Notes under the pieces: model-generated
The model's database searches: none
The model's input: the letters and a program-made list of their open reading frames with translations, nothing else
Told to the model about the DNA's origin: nothing
Made by a program: the position numbers and the translations under genes
Shown here: piece after piece, positions 1-9,741 of the stretch
Position numbering within the stretch: position 1 is the first letter of the stretch
Layout of the letters: every line of letters begins with the position of its first letter
Source: an uncultured Clostridium sp.
Lineage (GTDB): Bacteria > Bacillota > Clostridia > Lachnospirales > Lachnospiraceae
Assembly (NCBI GenBank): GCA_945917985.1
Contig: CAMEIH010000002.1
Span: 1 to 64,000 of the forward strand
Reading direction: 5' to 3'
Length of the DNA: 64,000 nucleotides

Positions 1-125
1 GGCGGTATATTTCTGTTGCACTGGCCTTGGAGTCACCTCCACCGGACGTTATCCGGCATCCTGCCCTATGAAGCCCGGACTTTCCTCACCTGTCTGAAGA
101 CAGCCGCGATCATTTGTCCTACTTG
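1..125 (-). ncRNA. rnpB: RNase P RNA, 5' part (cut by window edge)
   Basis: Read on the minus strand, this stretch carries the conserved core of bacterial RNase P RNA: GAGGAAAGTCCGGGCTTCAT, then AGGGCAGGATGCCGG, then a P-stem TAACGTCCGG, then CCAGTGCAACAGAAA and ATACCGCC. The order matches the 5' half of the ribozyme that matures tRNA 5' ends. The 3' half lies beyond position 1. The 5' end is estimated from where similarity begins. It lies just downstream of the nucleoside kinase gene on the same strand. Confidence 0.93.
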
Positions 126-148
126 ATTTTTTATTAGCATATCATCTT

Positions 149-1804
149 TTAAACCGGAAAGCAACTTCCACCGATAAATTCCCTGCAGATGGAATTACTT
201 GGCACATTTGCGCTGTCAATTCCCTGAAAATACTCCAGGAATTTCAAAAGCCTTTTTGCCTCGTAATACTCCGGTTCTCCCGGCTTAATGCTGAACAACA
301 GCGGCTCTGCATACTGCTTCAACACAGCAAGCTCATAAATTAAAACAGAATTAAACATTTCATCTGCACCCTCCTGAAAAGGGAAAATATAATTTTCTTC
401 TCCCCGTCTCACGGAAGGCCACATTTCAATGGTTCTTCTCGCACTTGCGCCTCTTGTTCTGGCATCTCTCACCATTCGGCGGAGCAGTCTTCCGTCCGTG
501 GTGGGAATTCTGTTATGCTCATCAATATTCAGACTGGTCAGAGCACTGATATAGATCTTAAATTTACTTTCATCGGGAAGTGAATAGGTGGTCTTTGGAT
601 TTAATCCGTGGATTCCCTCTATCACGAGGATGTCCTCCGGCCCCAGCTGCTTGAAATTGCCATTATATTCGCGTTTGCCGGTCTTAAAGTTAAATCTCGG
701 AAGTTCTACTTTCTCTCCCTTTAAAAGGCATGTCATATCTTCATTGAATTTCTTTACATCAATGGCTTCCAGACATTCGAAGTTATAATCTCCGTTTTCA
801 TCTCTCGGCGTCAATTCCCTGTCCACAAAATAGTCATCCAGAGCGATGGGATGCGGAATCTTGCCGTAAGTGCGCAGCTGAATGGAAAGTCTGTGGGAGA
901 AAGTGGTTTTTCCCGAGGAGGAAGGTCCCGCAATCAGGACAAATTTCACATTTCCTCTATCCACAATATTCTTTGCAATTTCTCCGATTCTGCGCTCTAA
1001 CAGTGCTTCCTGCACCAGGATCATATCATTGATTCCGCCTTCACAGATCACATCATTCAGATCTCCCACAGAATCGATTTCCATCATCTCTCCCCATTTG
1101 GATGAGGTTTTCAGCGTATGAAATAATTTCTCTCTGGGCTCAAAATAATCGATCTTATCCGGCTCATCCATTCCCGGTATCAAAAGCAGGATGCCGCCTT
1201 CATAGAGCATCAGATCAAAATACTTCACATATCCGGTGCTCGGCAGCATAAAACCATAATAATAGTCATAATAGCCGTCAAGGCAATAGACATTGACGAA
1301 AGAGCTTCTCCGATAACGGAACAGCTTTTCCTTATCTTCCATCTTATGTTCCCTGAAAAGGGCACGCGCTTCTTCAATGGGATAAGACTTCTTTTTGACA
1401 GGTAAATCCTGATTTACCAGCTCTCTCATTCTCCGGGCGATCTGTTTTACCTTCTGCTCCGTCAGCTTTTCTTCCGTTCTGACATCACAATAATATCCCT
1501 GACCGATGGCAAATTCTACTTTTACCTTCGGCACATTTCCCTTGCCATACACATCATGGATCGCTTTCAACAGAATCATAATTGCAGTCCGGACATATGC
1601 CTTATGACCGATATTGTCTTTCAATGTCAGAAAAGAGAGTTCACAGTCCTTATGCACTGTTTTGAAAAGCTCTCTGATCTTGCCGTTTTCCAGCACCAGA
1701 GCGATCATATTGTCATATTCTTTCTGGTACTCCCCGGCAATGTTCTCATAGGTTGTTCCGTTTGGATATTCTTTTGCAATACCATCAATTGTAATGACTG
1801 CCAT
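149..1804 (-). CDS. TGS-domain nucleoside (uridine-type) kinase
   Basis: A 551-aa cytoplasmic protein. Residues 1-60 look like a TGS domain, and residues 60-200 resemble the second additional domain of threonyl-tRNA synthetase. The C-terminal half is a uridine kinase/phosphoribulokinase-type P-loop fold with the Walker A motif GPSSSGKT at residues 293-300. ALDDYFVDRELTPRDENG follows, as in uridine kinases. This architecture is common in Clostridia and annotated as nucleoside kinase; its natural substrate is not settled by sequence. The ATG has GGGAGG six bases upstream and directly follows the trmK stop, so the two are probably cotranscribed. The kinase assignment is firm; the substrate is inference. 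Confidence 0.88.
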   Translation of the reverse strand: MAVITIDGIAKEYPNGTTYENIAGEYQKEYDNMIALVLENGKIRELFKTVHKDCELSFLTLKDNIGHKAYVRTAIMILLKAIHDVYGKGNVPKVKVEFAIGQGYYCDVRTEEKLTEQKVKQIARRMRELVNQDLPVKKKSYPIEEARALFREHKMEDKEKLFRYRRSSFVNVYCLDGYYDYYYGFMLPSTGYVKYFDLMLYEGGILLLIPGMDEPDKIDYFEPREKLFHTLKTSSKWGEMMEIDSVGDLNDVICEGGINDMILVQEALLERRIGEIAKNIVDRGNVKFVLIAGPSSSGKTTFSHRLSIQLRTYGKIPHPIALDDYFVDRELTPRDENGDYNFECLEAIDVKKFNEDMTCLLKGEKVELPRFNFKTGKREYNGNFKQLGPEDILVIEGIHGLNPKTTYSLPDESKFKIYISALTSLNIDEHNRIPTTDGRLLRRMVRDARTRGASARRTIEMWPSVRRGEENYIFPFQEGADEMFNSVLIYELAVLKQYAEPLLFSIKPGEPEYYEAKRLLKFLEYFQGIDSANVPSNSICREFIGGSCFPV

Positions 1805-2542
1805 TTACATCCTCCCTGTCATTTCTGCTCTTTCAAGCAATACTATTTCCCGTTCCAATTCTCTCTTTCTTACAGTAGTTCTCTCATTTTCTTCCTGATG
1901 ATACAGTGTATTCAAAATTTCCTTTTTCATGGAAAGCTCTCTTTCTATGAACTGAAAAAGGACAGGATTCTTCGTTTTCAGCAGAAGGGGACCCAGAAGA
2001 TCCTCCATTTCCTGCTGCTCCCCCGATTTCCTTTCGCTCTGTTCCCCGTCTCGTCCGGCCTTTCTGACCTTCATCAGCGGGTAAAACTTTCCTTCCTCCA
2101 AAATCATATCTTCCTCAAGGAAAACATAACCGTTTTCCCGCAAGGTTCTGCGAAAAAGGGCGATCTCCGACTGGGGCTGCAGGATCAGCTCCTGAAAATC
2201 CGCCGTCTTATCCGGTTCTCTTGTCAGGATCTTCCATAATAGTCTTCCACCCATGCCTGCACAGATAAGACTGTCTGCCTCTCCCTTCTGATAAGCGGAC
2301 AGACCGTCAGACAAACGAAGCGTTATGTATGGTTCCACCCCGTATCTGCGTACATGCTCCTCTGCCCGAAGAAGCGGACCTTGATTGACATCCATGGCAA
2401 GGGCAGAAGGCGATTTGCCGCTCTGCACAAGATAGATGGAAACATAGCCGTGATCACAGCCCACATCACAGACACGATTTCCGGAAGAAACCATATCTGC
2501 AGCAGCCTGCATTCTCCTTGAAAGTTCTACTATTTTTTCCAT
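1805..2542 (-). CDS. trmK: tRNA (adenine22-N1)-methyltransferase TrmK
   Basis: A 245-aa class I SAM-dependent methyltransferase of the TrmK/YqfN family, which methylates N1 of adenine 22 in tRNA. The SAM-binding glycine loop is VCDVGCDHGYVSIYL near residues 24-38, with the acidic MDVNQGPL at the end of strand 2. CAGMGGRLL near residue 94 is the family signature in the active-site region. The C-terminal third is a charged helical segment, as in Bacillus homologues. The gene sits 8 bp after rpoD, which is the usual Firmicutes context. The start has AGGAAG four bases upstream. Confidence 0.93.
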   Translation of the reverse strand: MEKIVELSRRMQAAADMVSSGNRVCDVGCDHGYVSIYLVQSGKSPSALAMDVNQGPLLRAEEHVRRYGVEPYITLRLSDGLSAYQKGEADSLICAGMGGRLLWKILTREPDKTADFQELILQPQSEIALFRRTLRENGYVFLEEDMILEEGKFYPLMKVRKAGRDGEQSERKSGEQQEMEDLLGPLLLKTKNPVLFQFIERELSMKKEILNTLYHQEENERTTVRKRELEREIVLLERAEMTGRM

Positions 2543-2550
2543 AAAGCTTC

Positions 2551-3663
2551 CTAATCCAGATAATCCTTCAGTTTGCGGCTTCTGCTGGGATGGCGTAGCT
2601 TCCTCAAAGCCTTGGCCTCAATCTGTCTGATACGCTCTCTGGTAACGTTAAATTCTTTTCCTACTTCCTCAAGGGTTCTCGCTCTTCCGTCATCGAGACC
2701 AAAGCGGAGACGAAGCACCTTCTGTTCTCTCTCCGTCAGAGTACCGAGTACCTCCACCAGCTGCTCCTTCAATAAGGTAAAGGCCGCTGCATCTGCCGGA
2801 ACGGGCACATTGTCATCCTGAATAAAATCTCCCAGATGGGAATCCTCCTCCTCGCCGCTGGGTGTTTCCAGGGAAACAGGTTCCTGAGCAATCTTCAGAA
2901 TCTCTCTGACACGCTCAACGGGAAGGTTCATTTCCGCCGCAATTTCTTCGGGGGTAGGTTCACGCCCCAGCTCCTGAAGGAGCTGTCTGCTCACACGGAT
3001 CAGTTTGTTGATGGTTTCCACCATATGCACGGGGATTCTGATGGTTCTTGCCTGATCGGCGATGGCTCTCGTAATTGCCTGACGGATCCACCATGTAGCA
3101 TAGGTAGAAAACTTGTAGCCCTTGCGGTAATCAAACTTTTCCACCGCCTTGATAAGACCCAGGTTTCCTTCCTGAATCAGATCAAGGAAAAGCATGCCTC
3201 TGCCCACATATCTCTTGGCAATGCTGACAACCAGACGAAGGTTTGCCTCAGCCAGACGCTTTTTGGCCTCCTGATCTCCCGTCTCCATCTTCTTTGCAAG
3301 CTCGATTTCCTCCTCTGCGGAAAGAAGCGGCACCTTGCCGATTTCCTTCAGATACATTCTGACAGGGTCCTCGATACTGATTCCGTCCGGAATCGTGAGA
3401 TCGAGATTTTCCATATCCACTTCGTCTTCTTCGCTCAGTATGATCTCCTCGTCATCCACATCATCGTCTTCCGTGATGCGCAGAACATCCACACCGCTCT
3501 GTTCCAGTGTCTCAAGTACTTTGTCAAACTGTTCCTCGCCCAGTGCCATATCAGCAAAAAAATCCATGATCTCCTGATATTCCAGAACATTTTTCTTTTT
3601 CTTGGCAATTGCTAAGAGACTTTTTAGCTTCTCATCAAATTTTGCCTGTGTGTTTTCATCCAT
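2551..3663 (-). CDS. rpoD: Primary RNA polymerase sigma factor (sigma-A)
   Basis: A 370-aa housekeeping sigma factor. After an acidic region 1.1 rich in D and E come region 1.2 ([16 protein letters not shown]), region 2 with the -10-reading helix ([16 protein letters not shown]), region 3, and region 4.2 with the -35-reading helix-turn-helix ([17 protein letters not shown]). The length is typical of Gram-positive SigA, without the long non-conserved insert of proteobacterial RpoD. It lies 45 bp downstream of dnaG and just upstream of trmK, so it belongs to the replication/transcription operon. The consensus-like promoters listed in this window fit this sigma factor. Confidence 0.98.
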   Translation of the reverse strand: MDENTQAKFDEKLKSLLAIAKKKKNVLEYQEIMDFFADMALGEEQFDKVLETLEQSGVDVLRITEDDDVDDEEIILSEEDEVDMENLDLTIPDGISIEDPVRMYLKEIGKVPLLSAEEEIELAKKMETGDQEAKKRLAEANLRLVVSIAKRYVGRGMLFLDLIQEGNLGLIKAVEKFDYRKGYKFSTYATWWIRQAITRAIADQARTIRIPVHMVETINKLIRVSRQLLQELGREPTPEEIAAEMNLPVERVREILKIAQEPVSLETPSGEEEDSHLGDFIQDDNVPVPADAAAFTLLKEQLVEVLGTLTEREQKVLRLRFGLDDGRARTLEEVGKEFNVTRERIRQIEAKALRKLRHPSRSRKLKDYLD

Positions 3664-3708
3664 TGTGGGTTTCCATCCTTCCTGAAAATTATAGTAAAAG
3701 TATTAGCT

Positions 3709-5481
3709 TTAATCCAGTGAAATATGCGTTTTGCTAAGTTCTTCCAACGCCTTTTTGCCGGCAATCACCTGGTTAAGTGCCTTCACATCACTGCCAAGCT
3801 GTCCGGAAAAATACTCATAGCTGTTTTTCTTGACCGCAAAAACGATATCATGAAAAGCCTTTTCCCGTTCCTGTTTTGTGGAAAGAGCCATCAGCTTTGT
3901 ATTGAAAACCGATGCCACCTCCCGTTGCTCTTCCTCATCCGTAAACATACTGATAATGGAAGCGGGATTCATCTCTCCCCTGTCAAGTCCGTCAAAGAGC
4001 TTTTCAGCCACTTTTCTATATAAATCCTCGGTAAAATCTTCCGGGGAAATATATTTCTTAATCTTCTGATAGAGTGCAGGCTCATCTGTAAGCCAGGTAA
4101 GAAGCATCCTCTGTGTCTTCTTACGATTTTCATCCGGTGCTGCTTTCTTCCGGATTCCCGACTTCGGTCTTTCCACGGGCTTTGCAAATCCGGTCTGCTC
4201 GGCATAAGATAACACCAGTTTTCTTAAATTTTCAAAACCGATCTGATACTTGTCCGCAACTGCCTGGATATAATTCTCCCGTTCTACCTCCTCAGAAAAA
4301 CCGCAGAGCTTTTTCGCAATCTCCCTGTGAAATCTTGTTTTCTCTTCCGGATCCTTCAGATTGTAATCTCTCTGCAGCATCCTCAGTTCAAAGAAAAAGG
4401 TATTCTCCGCCTGGTCCAGTCTCTCCTGAAAAGCTTCCTGTCCCTTATTCTTGATAAACTCATCGGGGTCCTTATAGGGCTCTAAGTTCAGCACCTTGCC
4501 TGTCAGCCCTGCTTCCTTTAAAATCCCGATGGCACGAAGCGCTGCCGTGACGCCTGCCCCGTCACTGTCATAGGAAAGGATCACTTCCTGCGTATAGCGT
4601 TTTAACAGTGCGGCCTGTCCCTCCGTAAAGGCGGTTCCAAGGGAAGCCACTGCCTGGGAGAAGCCTGCCTGGTGCATGGTGATCACATCCATATAGCCTT
4701 CGCACAGAATCATGTTATTCTTTCTCGATGTTCTGGCAAGATTGAGGCCATACAGATTCCGGCTCTTGTCAAAGATCATGGTTTCCGGCGAGTTCAGATA
4801 TTTGGGCTTTCCATCCCCCATCACGCGCCCTCCGAAACCGATCACACGATGATTGATATCCTGTATGGGAAACATAACCCTGTTCCAAAACTTGTCATGC
4901 ATTCCGTATTTCTCGTCAAAGGTGGCAAGCCCCGCCTCCTGCAGCAGCTTGTCATCATAGCCTTTGCTTTTCAGATACGTTACCAGATCATTGCTGGTCA
5001 TGTTGGCAAAGCCAAGTCCGAACTTGTTGATGGTCTCATCCGACAGTTGCCGCTCCTTCAGGTATTTCAGGCCTGCTCTTCCCCTGTCGCTTCGAAGCTG
5101 GTAATAGAAATACTTGGCAGCTTCCTTGTTGACTTCCAGAAGCTTTGCCCGCTTTCCTTCCTTTTTCCTTACTTCCTCTGTATACTCTGCCTCCGGGAGA
5201 CTTACCCCCGCCTTCTGCGCCAGGAACTTGATGGCCTCCTGAAAGGTATAATTCTCATACTCCATAATGAAGGTAAAAACATTACCTCCTGCACCGCAGC
5301 CAAAACAATAATACATCTGCTTTTGGGGGGATACGGAAAAGGAAGGTGACTTTTCATTGTGAAAAGGGCACAATCCAAAGTAGCTGCTTCCCTTTTTCTG
5401 AATCTTCACATATCCGGAGATCACATCCACTATGTCATTTTTCATGCGTACTTCTTCTATTAATTCGTCCGGATAATACAT
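3709..5481 (-). CDS. dnaG: DNA primase
   Basis: A 590-aa primase that makes RNA primers at the replication fork together with DnaB helicase. The N-terminal zinc-binding domain has CPFHNEKSPSFSVSP followed by YYCFGCGAGG (residues about 38-66). The catalytic core follows, with the TOPRIM motifs EGYMDVI and SYDSDGAG (residues about 260-310). The C-terminal third corresponds to the DnaB-interacting helical domain. The start ATG is preceded by AGGAAGGA. The gene lies between dgt (40 bp upstream) and rpoD, all on the minus strand. Confidence 0.97.
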   Translation of the reverse strand: MYYPDELIEEVRMKNDIVDVISGYVKIQKKGSSYFGLCPFHNEKSPSFSVSPQKQMYYCFGCGAGGNVFTFIMEYENYTFQEAIKFLAQKAGVSLPEAEYTEEVRKKEGKRAKLLEVNKEAAKYFYYQLRSDRGRAGLKYLKERQLSDETINKFGLGFANMTSNDLVTYLKSKGYDDKLLQEAGLATFDEKYGMHDKFWNRVMFPIQDINHRVIGFGGRVMGDGKPKYLNSPETMIFDKSRNLYGLNLARTSRKNNMILCEGYMDVITMHQAGFSQAVASLGTAFTEGQAALLKRYTQEVILSYDSDGAGVTAALRAIGILKEAGLTGKVLNLEPYKDPDEFIKNKGQEAFQERLDQAENTFFFELRMLQRDYNLKDPEEKTRFHREIAKKLCGFSEEVERENYIQAVADKYQIGFENLRKLVLSYAEQTGFAKPVERPKSGIRKKAAPDENRKKTQRMLLTWLTDEPALYQKIKKYISPEDFTEDLYRKVAEKLFDGLDRGEMNPASIISMFTDEEEQREVASVFNTKLMALSTKQEREKAFHDIVFAVKKNSYEYFSGQLGSDVKALNQVIAGKKALEELSKTHISLD

Positions 5482-5521
5482 AATCCTTCCTGCCTCTTTC
5501 TGTTATCAAAAAGACTGGTTT

Positions 5522-6526
5522 CTAACCATGCCATGACTTGGGAATATAAATTTCCTCATATTTTGCAATGGCGAACCGGTCTGTCATGGCCCCTATGTAG
5601 TCACATACCACCTTTTCTTCCGGCTCTCCCTTTTCAATCAGCCTGATCAGATCCTCCGACAAAAGCTCAAGATGATGGCGGTAATAGCTGTAGAGGGTCT
5701 GTACCAGCATCTCTGCCTTTCCCTCCTCGCTCTTTGCCTCCTTATTCTGATAGACCCGCTCAAACATGAACCGTCTCAAATCCTTCATTGCTTTCGCCAC
5801 CGGCTCTGACATGACAATATCATTTTTGCCATAGCTGGTACTTACAATATCATGAATAAAGTGATCAAGACGCTCTCCCGTAGTGTAGCCAATCACGTCA
5901 CCGATCTCCTTAGGCACATCCGCCTCCGTGAGGATTCCTGCCCGGATGGCATCATCCATGTCGTGATGGATATAGGCAATCTTGTCGGAAAACCTTACGA
6001 TCCTGCCTTCCAATGTAGCAGGCATCCCTTCTGTCTGATGATTTAAGATTCCATCCCGCACCTCCATGGTGAGGTTGAGACCCTGCCCGCCCTTTTCCAG
6101 AAGATCAACGGTTCTGACACTCTGCTCGCTGTGCTTAAAACCGTAAGGGCAGACCGCATTTAAGGCTCTTTCCCCCGCATGCCCGAAAGGTGTATGACCA
6201 AGATCATGGCCGAGAGCGATTGCCTCAACCAGATCTTCATTCATCCGAAGGGCTTTTGCAATGGTCCTGGCATTCTGGGAAACCTCCAGGGTATGGGTAA
6301 GTCTGGTTCTGTAGTGATCTCCCTCCGGAGATAAAAAAACCTGGGTTTTATCCTTTAATCTCCGAAAAGACTTTGAATGAAGGATTCTGTCCCTGTCCCT
6401 CTGGTATACGGGTCTGATATCGCACTGCTCCTCCGGCCTTGGACGGCCCTTGGAATCCCTGCTGTGTGCCGCATAGGGACTTAAATATTCTGTTTCAAGC
6501 TGTTCCAGATTCTCACGGATGTTCAT
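5522..6526 (-). CDS. dgt: Deoxyguanosinetriphosphate triphosphohydrolase (HD domain)
   Basis: A 334-aa HD-superfamily hydrolase of the dGTPase type, which splits dNTPs to deoxynucleoside plus tripolyphosphate. The metal-binding residues are visible: H in RTRLTHTLEVSQ, HD in ALGHDLGHTPFGHAGE, and a later D in VRFSDKIAYIHHDMDDA. The length matches the shorter Firmicutes subfamily. AGGAG lies six bases before the ATG. In many Clostridia the gene is found directly before dnaG and rpoD, as here, which suggests coupling of dNTP pool control to replication genes. Substrate range is not deducible. Confidence 0.92.
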   Translation of the reverse strand: MNIRENLEQLETEYLSPYAAHSRDSKGRPRPEEQCDIRPVYQRDRDRILHSKSFRRLKDKTQVFLSPEGDHYRTRLTHTLEVSQNARTIAKALRMNEDLVEAIALGHDLGHTPFGHAGERALNAVCPYGFKHSEQSVRTVDLLEKGGQGLNLTMEVRDGILNHQTEGMPATLEGRIVRFSDKIAYIHHDMDDAIRAGILTEADVPKEIGDVIGYTTGERLDHFIHDIVSTSYGKNDIVMSEPVAKAMKDLRRFMFERVYQNKEAKSEEGKAEMLVQTLYSYYRHHLELLSEDLIRLIEKGEPEEKVVCDYIGAMTDRFAIAKYEEIYIPKSWHG

Positions 6527-6622
6527 AATTCGTCTCCTGATGCTAAAACCATACGCTTTTGTACATGCGCCTATTTACATTATTCGGTATCGACCTGAAA
6601 TATCCTTTCGATTTTCAAAAAT

Positions 6623-7552
6623 TTATCTGCAGATATCATAGATAAATTCCGCGCACCGTTCCATTGCCTCATGGGCTGTCTTTAAGGGAGACATCTGGAA
6701 AACATGCCACATTCTTTTATAGACATCAATTTTCACGGAAACGTTCTCCTTCACCATCTTTTTGTGAAGAGACAGGGAATCACTTAAAAGGATCTCATTA
6801 TCCCCGGCCTGAATCAGGGTCGGAGGAAATCCTGCGAAATCTCCAAACAGAGGGGAAATATAGGGGTTCTTAAGGTCCTCTTCCGGTGCATAATTCCGGA
6901 TCATTCTGTCAAGGTAATCCTCATCCAGAACGGGATCGAGCTCTCTTCTGGTTTCATGGCTCTTTCCCGAGGAAGTCAGATCCGTCCATGGCGATAAGAG
7001 TACAAGGCCTCTGGGCAGCAATCTACGCTCATCCTTCAGTTTCAGCACAAGGGACAATGCCAGATTTCCGCCGGCGGAATCCCCCGCAACAATCACATCT
7101 CTTGCTCCATAGCCAAGCAGCATCAGATAATCCCATGCTTTCATGGCATCTTCCAAAGCCGACGGATAGGGATGTTCCGGTGCCAGCCTGTAATCAAAAC
7201 AGAGCACATCCATGGAGGTGGAGGCTGCCAGCTTTGAAGTCAGTGTTCTTGCATATATGGTGCTGCCTGTAGAATAACCTCCACCATGGCAATAGAGAAT
7301 CACATACTTTTTCATATGAACCCGGTCCACGCACACCCATTCCGCTTCCATGTCTCTGATCGTCACCGGTTTGAAAAGTACCTCCTTGGAATTTCCAAAC
7401 AATGCGCCCACGTGATCCTGGGATTGACGATGCTTTTCAATATCAGTCTGATCGATCATGCCATGCACTTTTCTGATCAGGTTCATCATGTTCATATTTA
7501 CTGTTTCTTCAGAAGGTTTTTTATTTAACAGTTTCTTTGATGTAAGTGCCAT
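6623..7552 (-). CDS. HSL-family alpha/beta-hydrolase (esterase)
   Basis: A 309-aa serine esterase of the hormone-sensitive-lipase family. The oxyanion-hole motif HGGGY is near residue 88, the nucleophile elbow GDSAGG near residue 157, the catalytic Asp lies in QAGDNEILLSDS and the catalytic His in MWHVFQ near the C-terminus. There is no signal peptide, so it is probably cytosolic and acts on short-chain or lipid esters. It is divergent from an acyltransferase gene across a 138-bp intergenic region, which suggests a shared role in ester formation and breakdown. This link is inference. The start has GGAGGG three bases upstream. Confidence 0.86.
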   Translation of the reverse strand: MALTSKKLLNKKPSEETVNMNMMNLIRKVHGMIDQTDIEKHRQSQDHVGALFGNSKEVLFKPVTIRDMEAEWVCVDRVHMKKYVILYCHGGGYSTGSTIYARTLTSKLAASTSMDVLCFDYRLAPEHPYPSALEDAMKAWDYLMLLGYGARDVIVAGDSAGGNLALSLVLKLKDERRLLPRGLVLLSPWTDLTSSGKSHETRRELDPVLDEDYLDRMIRNYAPEEDLKNPYISPLFGDFAGFPPTLIQAGDNEILLSDSLSLHKKMVKENVSVKIDVYKRMWHVFQMSPLKTAHEAMERCAEFIYDICR

Positions 7553-7657
7553 ACTCCCTCCGTTTATTTCGTTTGCAATATAAAAATAACACTCTTTTCG
7601 GATAGTTTAACACATTATTCAGATTTTGTGGTATACTAAACAAAACTTTAAATTTTT

Positions 7658-7676
7658 TGCCGAAAAGCTTTCGGCA
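7658..7676 (+). promoter_or_regulatory. Hairpin in leader of acyltransferase gene
   Basis: TGCCGAAA-agc-TTTCGGCA forms a perfect 8-bp stem just before the AGGATAGGA region that serves the TTG start at 7691. There is no T-run after it, so it is not a simple terminator. It could influence translation start or bind a regulator. A TATACT element at about 7632 is a possible -10, but no convincing -35 is seen. Confidence 0.4.
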
Positions 7677-7690
7677 GGATAGGATATTAT

Positions 7691-8998
7691 TTGAAACATT
7701 TCTCCGACCATAAAAAAAATGGAAATAGTGAAAGGAAAATCTGGTACAAGCTGGATCTCTCGGCGATTGTATATCCCACCCTCCAGCGCAGGAATTTTTC
7801 CTCTGTCTATCGACTCTCCGTAGTTTTAAAGGAGCCCATCAAGCCGGAGGTTCTGCAAAAGGCCGTGGATATTGCCCTCTTGCGCTTTCCCACCTACAAA
7901 ACAGCCATCCGAAAAGGGCTTTTCTGGCGCTATCTGGAGCCCAACCATCGCCCCGGTCCTTTCGTTCAGGAAGACATCAGAAATTTCTGTATGCCCATGC
8001 CTTTCAAGGCCGGGAACCGGTATCTCCTGCGTATTTACTACCACGGATGCCGGATTTCTCTGGAAGCCCATCACAGTCTCGGGGACGGAAGCGGCGGCAT
8101 GTATGTGCTGCAGACCATAACTGCTGTTTACTTAAGACTTCTGGGTCATGAAATTTCAGACGGTTACTTTGTCAAAGATGTGGATGAGACGCCTGATCCG
8201 GAGGAACTGGAAGACGCCTACATGAAATACGCCAATGCCAAGGTCTGTCCGAAACGTCCCGGTGAAAAAACCTACCGCGTCAGAGGCACAAAGGAACCCT
8301 TTTACACCTTTAACGTGATCGATGGGATCATGTCTGTCTCCGAAGTCATGGAAGTTGCCAAAAAATATCGCGCTTCCATCACGGAATATCTGAACTCCGT
8401 ACTGCTCTATGCACTGTTAAAAAAGCAACAGACAGAATTCCATCTGAAGCTGAAACCCGTGAGAATTGCCATGCCGGTAAATCTGCGCCGCTTTTTCCCT
8501 TCAAAAACACTGCGCAATTTTATCACCATGGTTTATCCCGGCATTGATCCGAGACTCGGTGACTACACCTTTGAGGAAATCATCACCCAGGTTCATCATT
8601 ACATGCGTTATTATATCAATGAAAAATTCTTAAAAGGCGATATCACCACAAACGCCAACACGCAGAGAAACCCTTTTATCCGCGTTGTTCCCCTTTTTGT
8701 CAAAGATTTTGTAGTGAGACTTTTTTATACAAGGGTGCAGGACAGATATTCCTCTGCAGGTCTTACCAATATGGGGGCCATCAAGGTTCCCGAAAATATG
8801 AAGCCTTATATTGAACGTTTCGATATCTACATGGGACAGCCTTTCTCTTCCAGAACCAACTGTGCCATTGTAAGCTTTGAAGATATCCTGACCGTCAATT
8901 TTGCAAGCAGTATTGTGGAATCGGATGTGGAACGCCTTTTTTTCAAAAAGCTTGTGGAAGACGGCATCCATGTCACCATAGAAAGCAACAGAACCTAG
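7691..8998 (+). CDS. Condensation/alcohol acetyltransferase-fold acyltransferase
   Basis: A 435-aa protein starting with TTG (AGGATAGGA upstream). The motif HHSLGDGSGG near residue 132 is the HHxxxDG active-site signature of the condensation-domain/chloramphenicol-acetyltransferase superfamily, which includes alcohol O-acetyltransferases and wax-ester synthases. The C-terminal half has the usual second lobe (ALLKKQQTEFHLKLKPVRIAMPVNLRR). No carrier-protein or adenylation domain is nearby, so a stand-alone acyl-CoA-dependent acyltransferase is more likely than a peptide synthetase part. It is followed after 16 bp by a zinc-ribbon membrane protein and is divergent from an esterase. Substrates are unknown. 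Confidence 0.78.
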   Translation: MKHFSDHKKNGNSERKIWYKLDLSAIVYPTLQRRNFSSVYRLSVVLKEPIKPEVLQKAVDIALLRFPTYKTAIRKGLFWRYLEPNHRPGPFVQEDIRNFCMPMPFKAGNRYLLRIYYHGCRISLEAHHSLGDGSGGMYVLQTITAVYLRLLGHEISDGYFVKDVDETPDPEELEDAYMKYANAKVCPKRPGEKTYRVRGTKEPFYTFNVIDGIMSVSEVMEVAKKYRASITEYLNSVLLYALLKKQQTEFHLKLKPVRIAMPVNLRRFFPSKTLRNFITMVYPGIDPRLGDYTFEEIITQVHHYMRYYINEKFLKGDITTNANTQRNPFIRVVPLFVKDFVVRLFYTRVQDRYSSAGLTNMGAIKVPENMKPYIERFDIYMGQPFSSRTNCAIVSFEDILTVNFASSIVESDVERLFFKKLVEDGIHVTIESNRT

Positions 8999-9014
8999 AA
9001 GAAAGGAATCAATT

Positions 9015-9722
9015 ATGTCATATTGTGTCAACTGCGGTGTAGAATTAGAGCCTTCCTTAAAGAAATGTCCTCTATGCAATACACCTGTTATTAATCCTAA
9101 TGAACTGCAAAAAATCGGGGAAGCCGTTTCCCCCTATCCCGTAAAAACAGGTCAGGTGGATGTGGTAAAGCGAAAGGATCTTGCCCTTCTCACCTGTGTG
9201 GTGCTGATCGCCACTTCCCTGTGCTGCCTGCTTCTCAATCTTTTTGTATTTTCAGGGTCACCCTGGTCCCTGTTCATCATCGGCGCCTGTCTGCTTTTAT
9301 TTGTTCTGGTCCTGCCGGTGGTCATTTATACCAAGCTGCCAATCTACCTTTCCCTTGCTCTGGACGGTGCTGCCGTTGCTCTCTATCTGTACATGATTAC
9401 CTTCAATACAAAGAGTGACAGCTGGTTCACCGGTCTGGCTCTGCCCATTGTTATTCTGGTAACCATACTGGTGGAAATCTTTGCCCTGCTGCTTCACATG
9501 TTCCCCGTCGCCTTTTTGACAACGGCACTGTATTTCTTTATTGAAACCGCTCTCTTATGTGTGGGACTGGAGCTTTTGATCGAGCATTATCTGCAGACTC
9601 CTTTGCGGCTTGTATGGTCTGCTATCGTGCTGACCATCTGCGGTGTTATCTCCATAGCGCTGCTCACTATCCTGTCAAGGAGAAGGCTTCGCGAAGCCGT
9701 GCGGAGAAGACTGCATTTCTGA
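9015..9722 (+). CDS. Zinc-ribbon membrane protein (DUF6320-like)
   Basis: A 235-aa protein with an N-terminal zinc ribbon, CVNCGVELEPSLKKCPLCNTP (two CxxC pairs at residues 4-24), followed by a hydrophilic linker and six hydrophobic segments starting near residue 58. The tail is basic. I take it to be of the DUF6320 type by architecture; this is from memory and not checked. It is probably translated from the same mRNA as the upstream acyltransferase (16-bp gap, AAGGAA before ATG). The ribbon would face the cytoplasm and might contact nucleic acid or the enzyme. No function is known to me. Confidence 0.75.
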   Translation: MSYCVNCGVELEPSLKKCPLCNTPVINPNELQKIGEAVSPYPVKTGQVDVVKRKDLALLTCVVLIATSLCCLLLNLFVFSGSPWSLFIIGACLLLFVLVLPVVIYTKLPIYLSLALDGAAVALYLYMITFNTKSDSWFTGLALPIVILVTILVEIFALLLHMFPVAFLTTALYFFIETALLCVGLELLIEHYLQTPLRLVWSAIVLTICGVISIALLTILSRRRLREAVRRRLHF

Positions 9723-9741
9723 AAAAAGGGTGTCGTTTCAA

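Noticed and set aside
1556-2239. Long plus-strand frame opposite trmK and the kinase gene
   Set aside because: No family resemblance, no ribosome site, and both genes beneath it are well conserved.
2836-3615. Plus-strand frame opposite rpoD
   Set aside because: Shadow of a highly conserved gene; no independent support.
7691-8998. Non-ribosomal peptide synthetase fragment
   Set aside because: Only the condensation-like fold is present; no adenylation or carrier domain, and the length fits a stand-alone acyltransferase.
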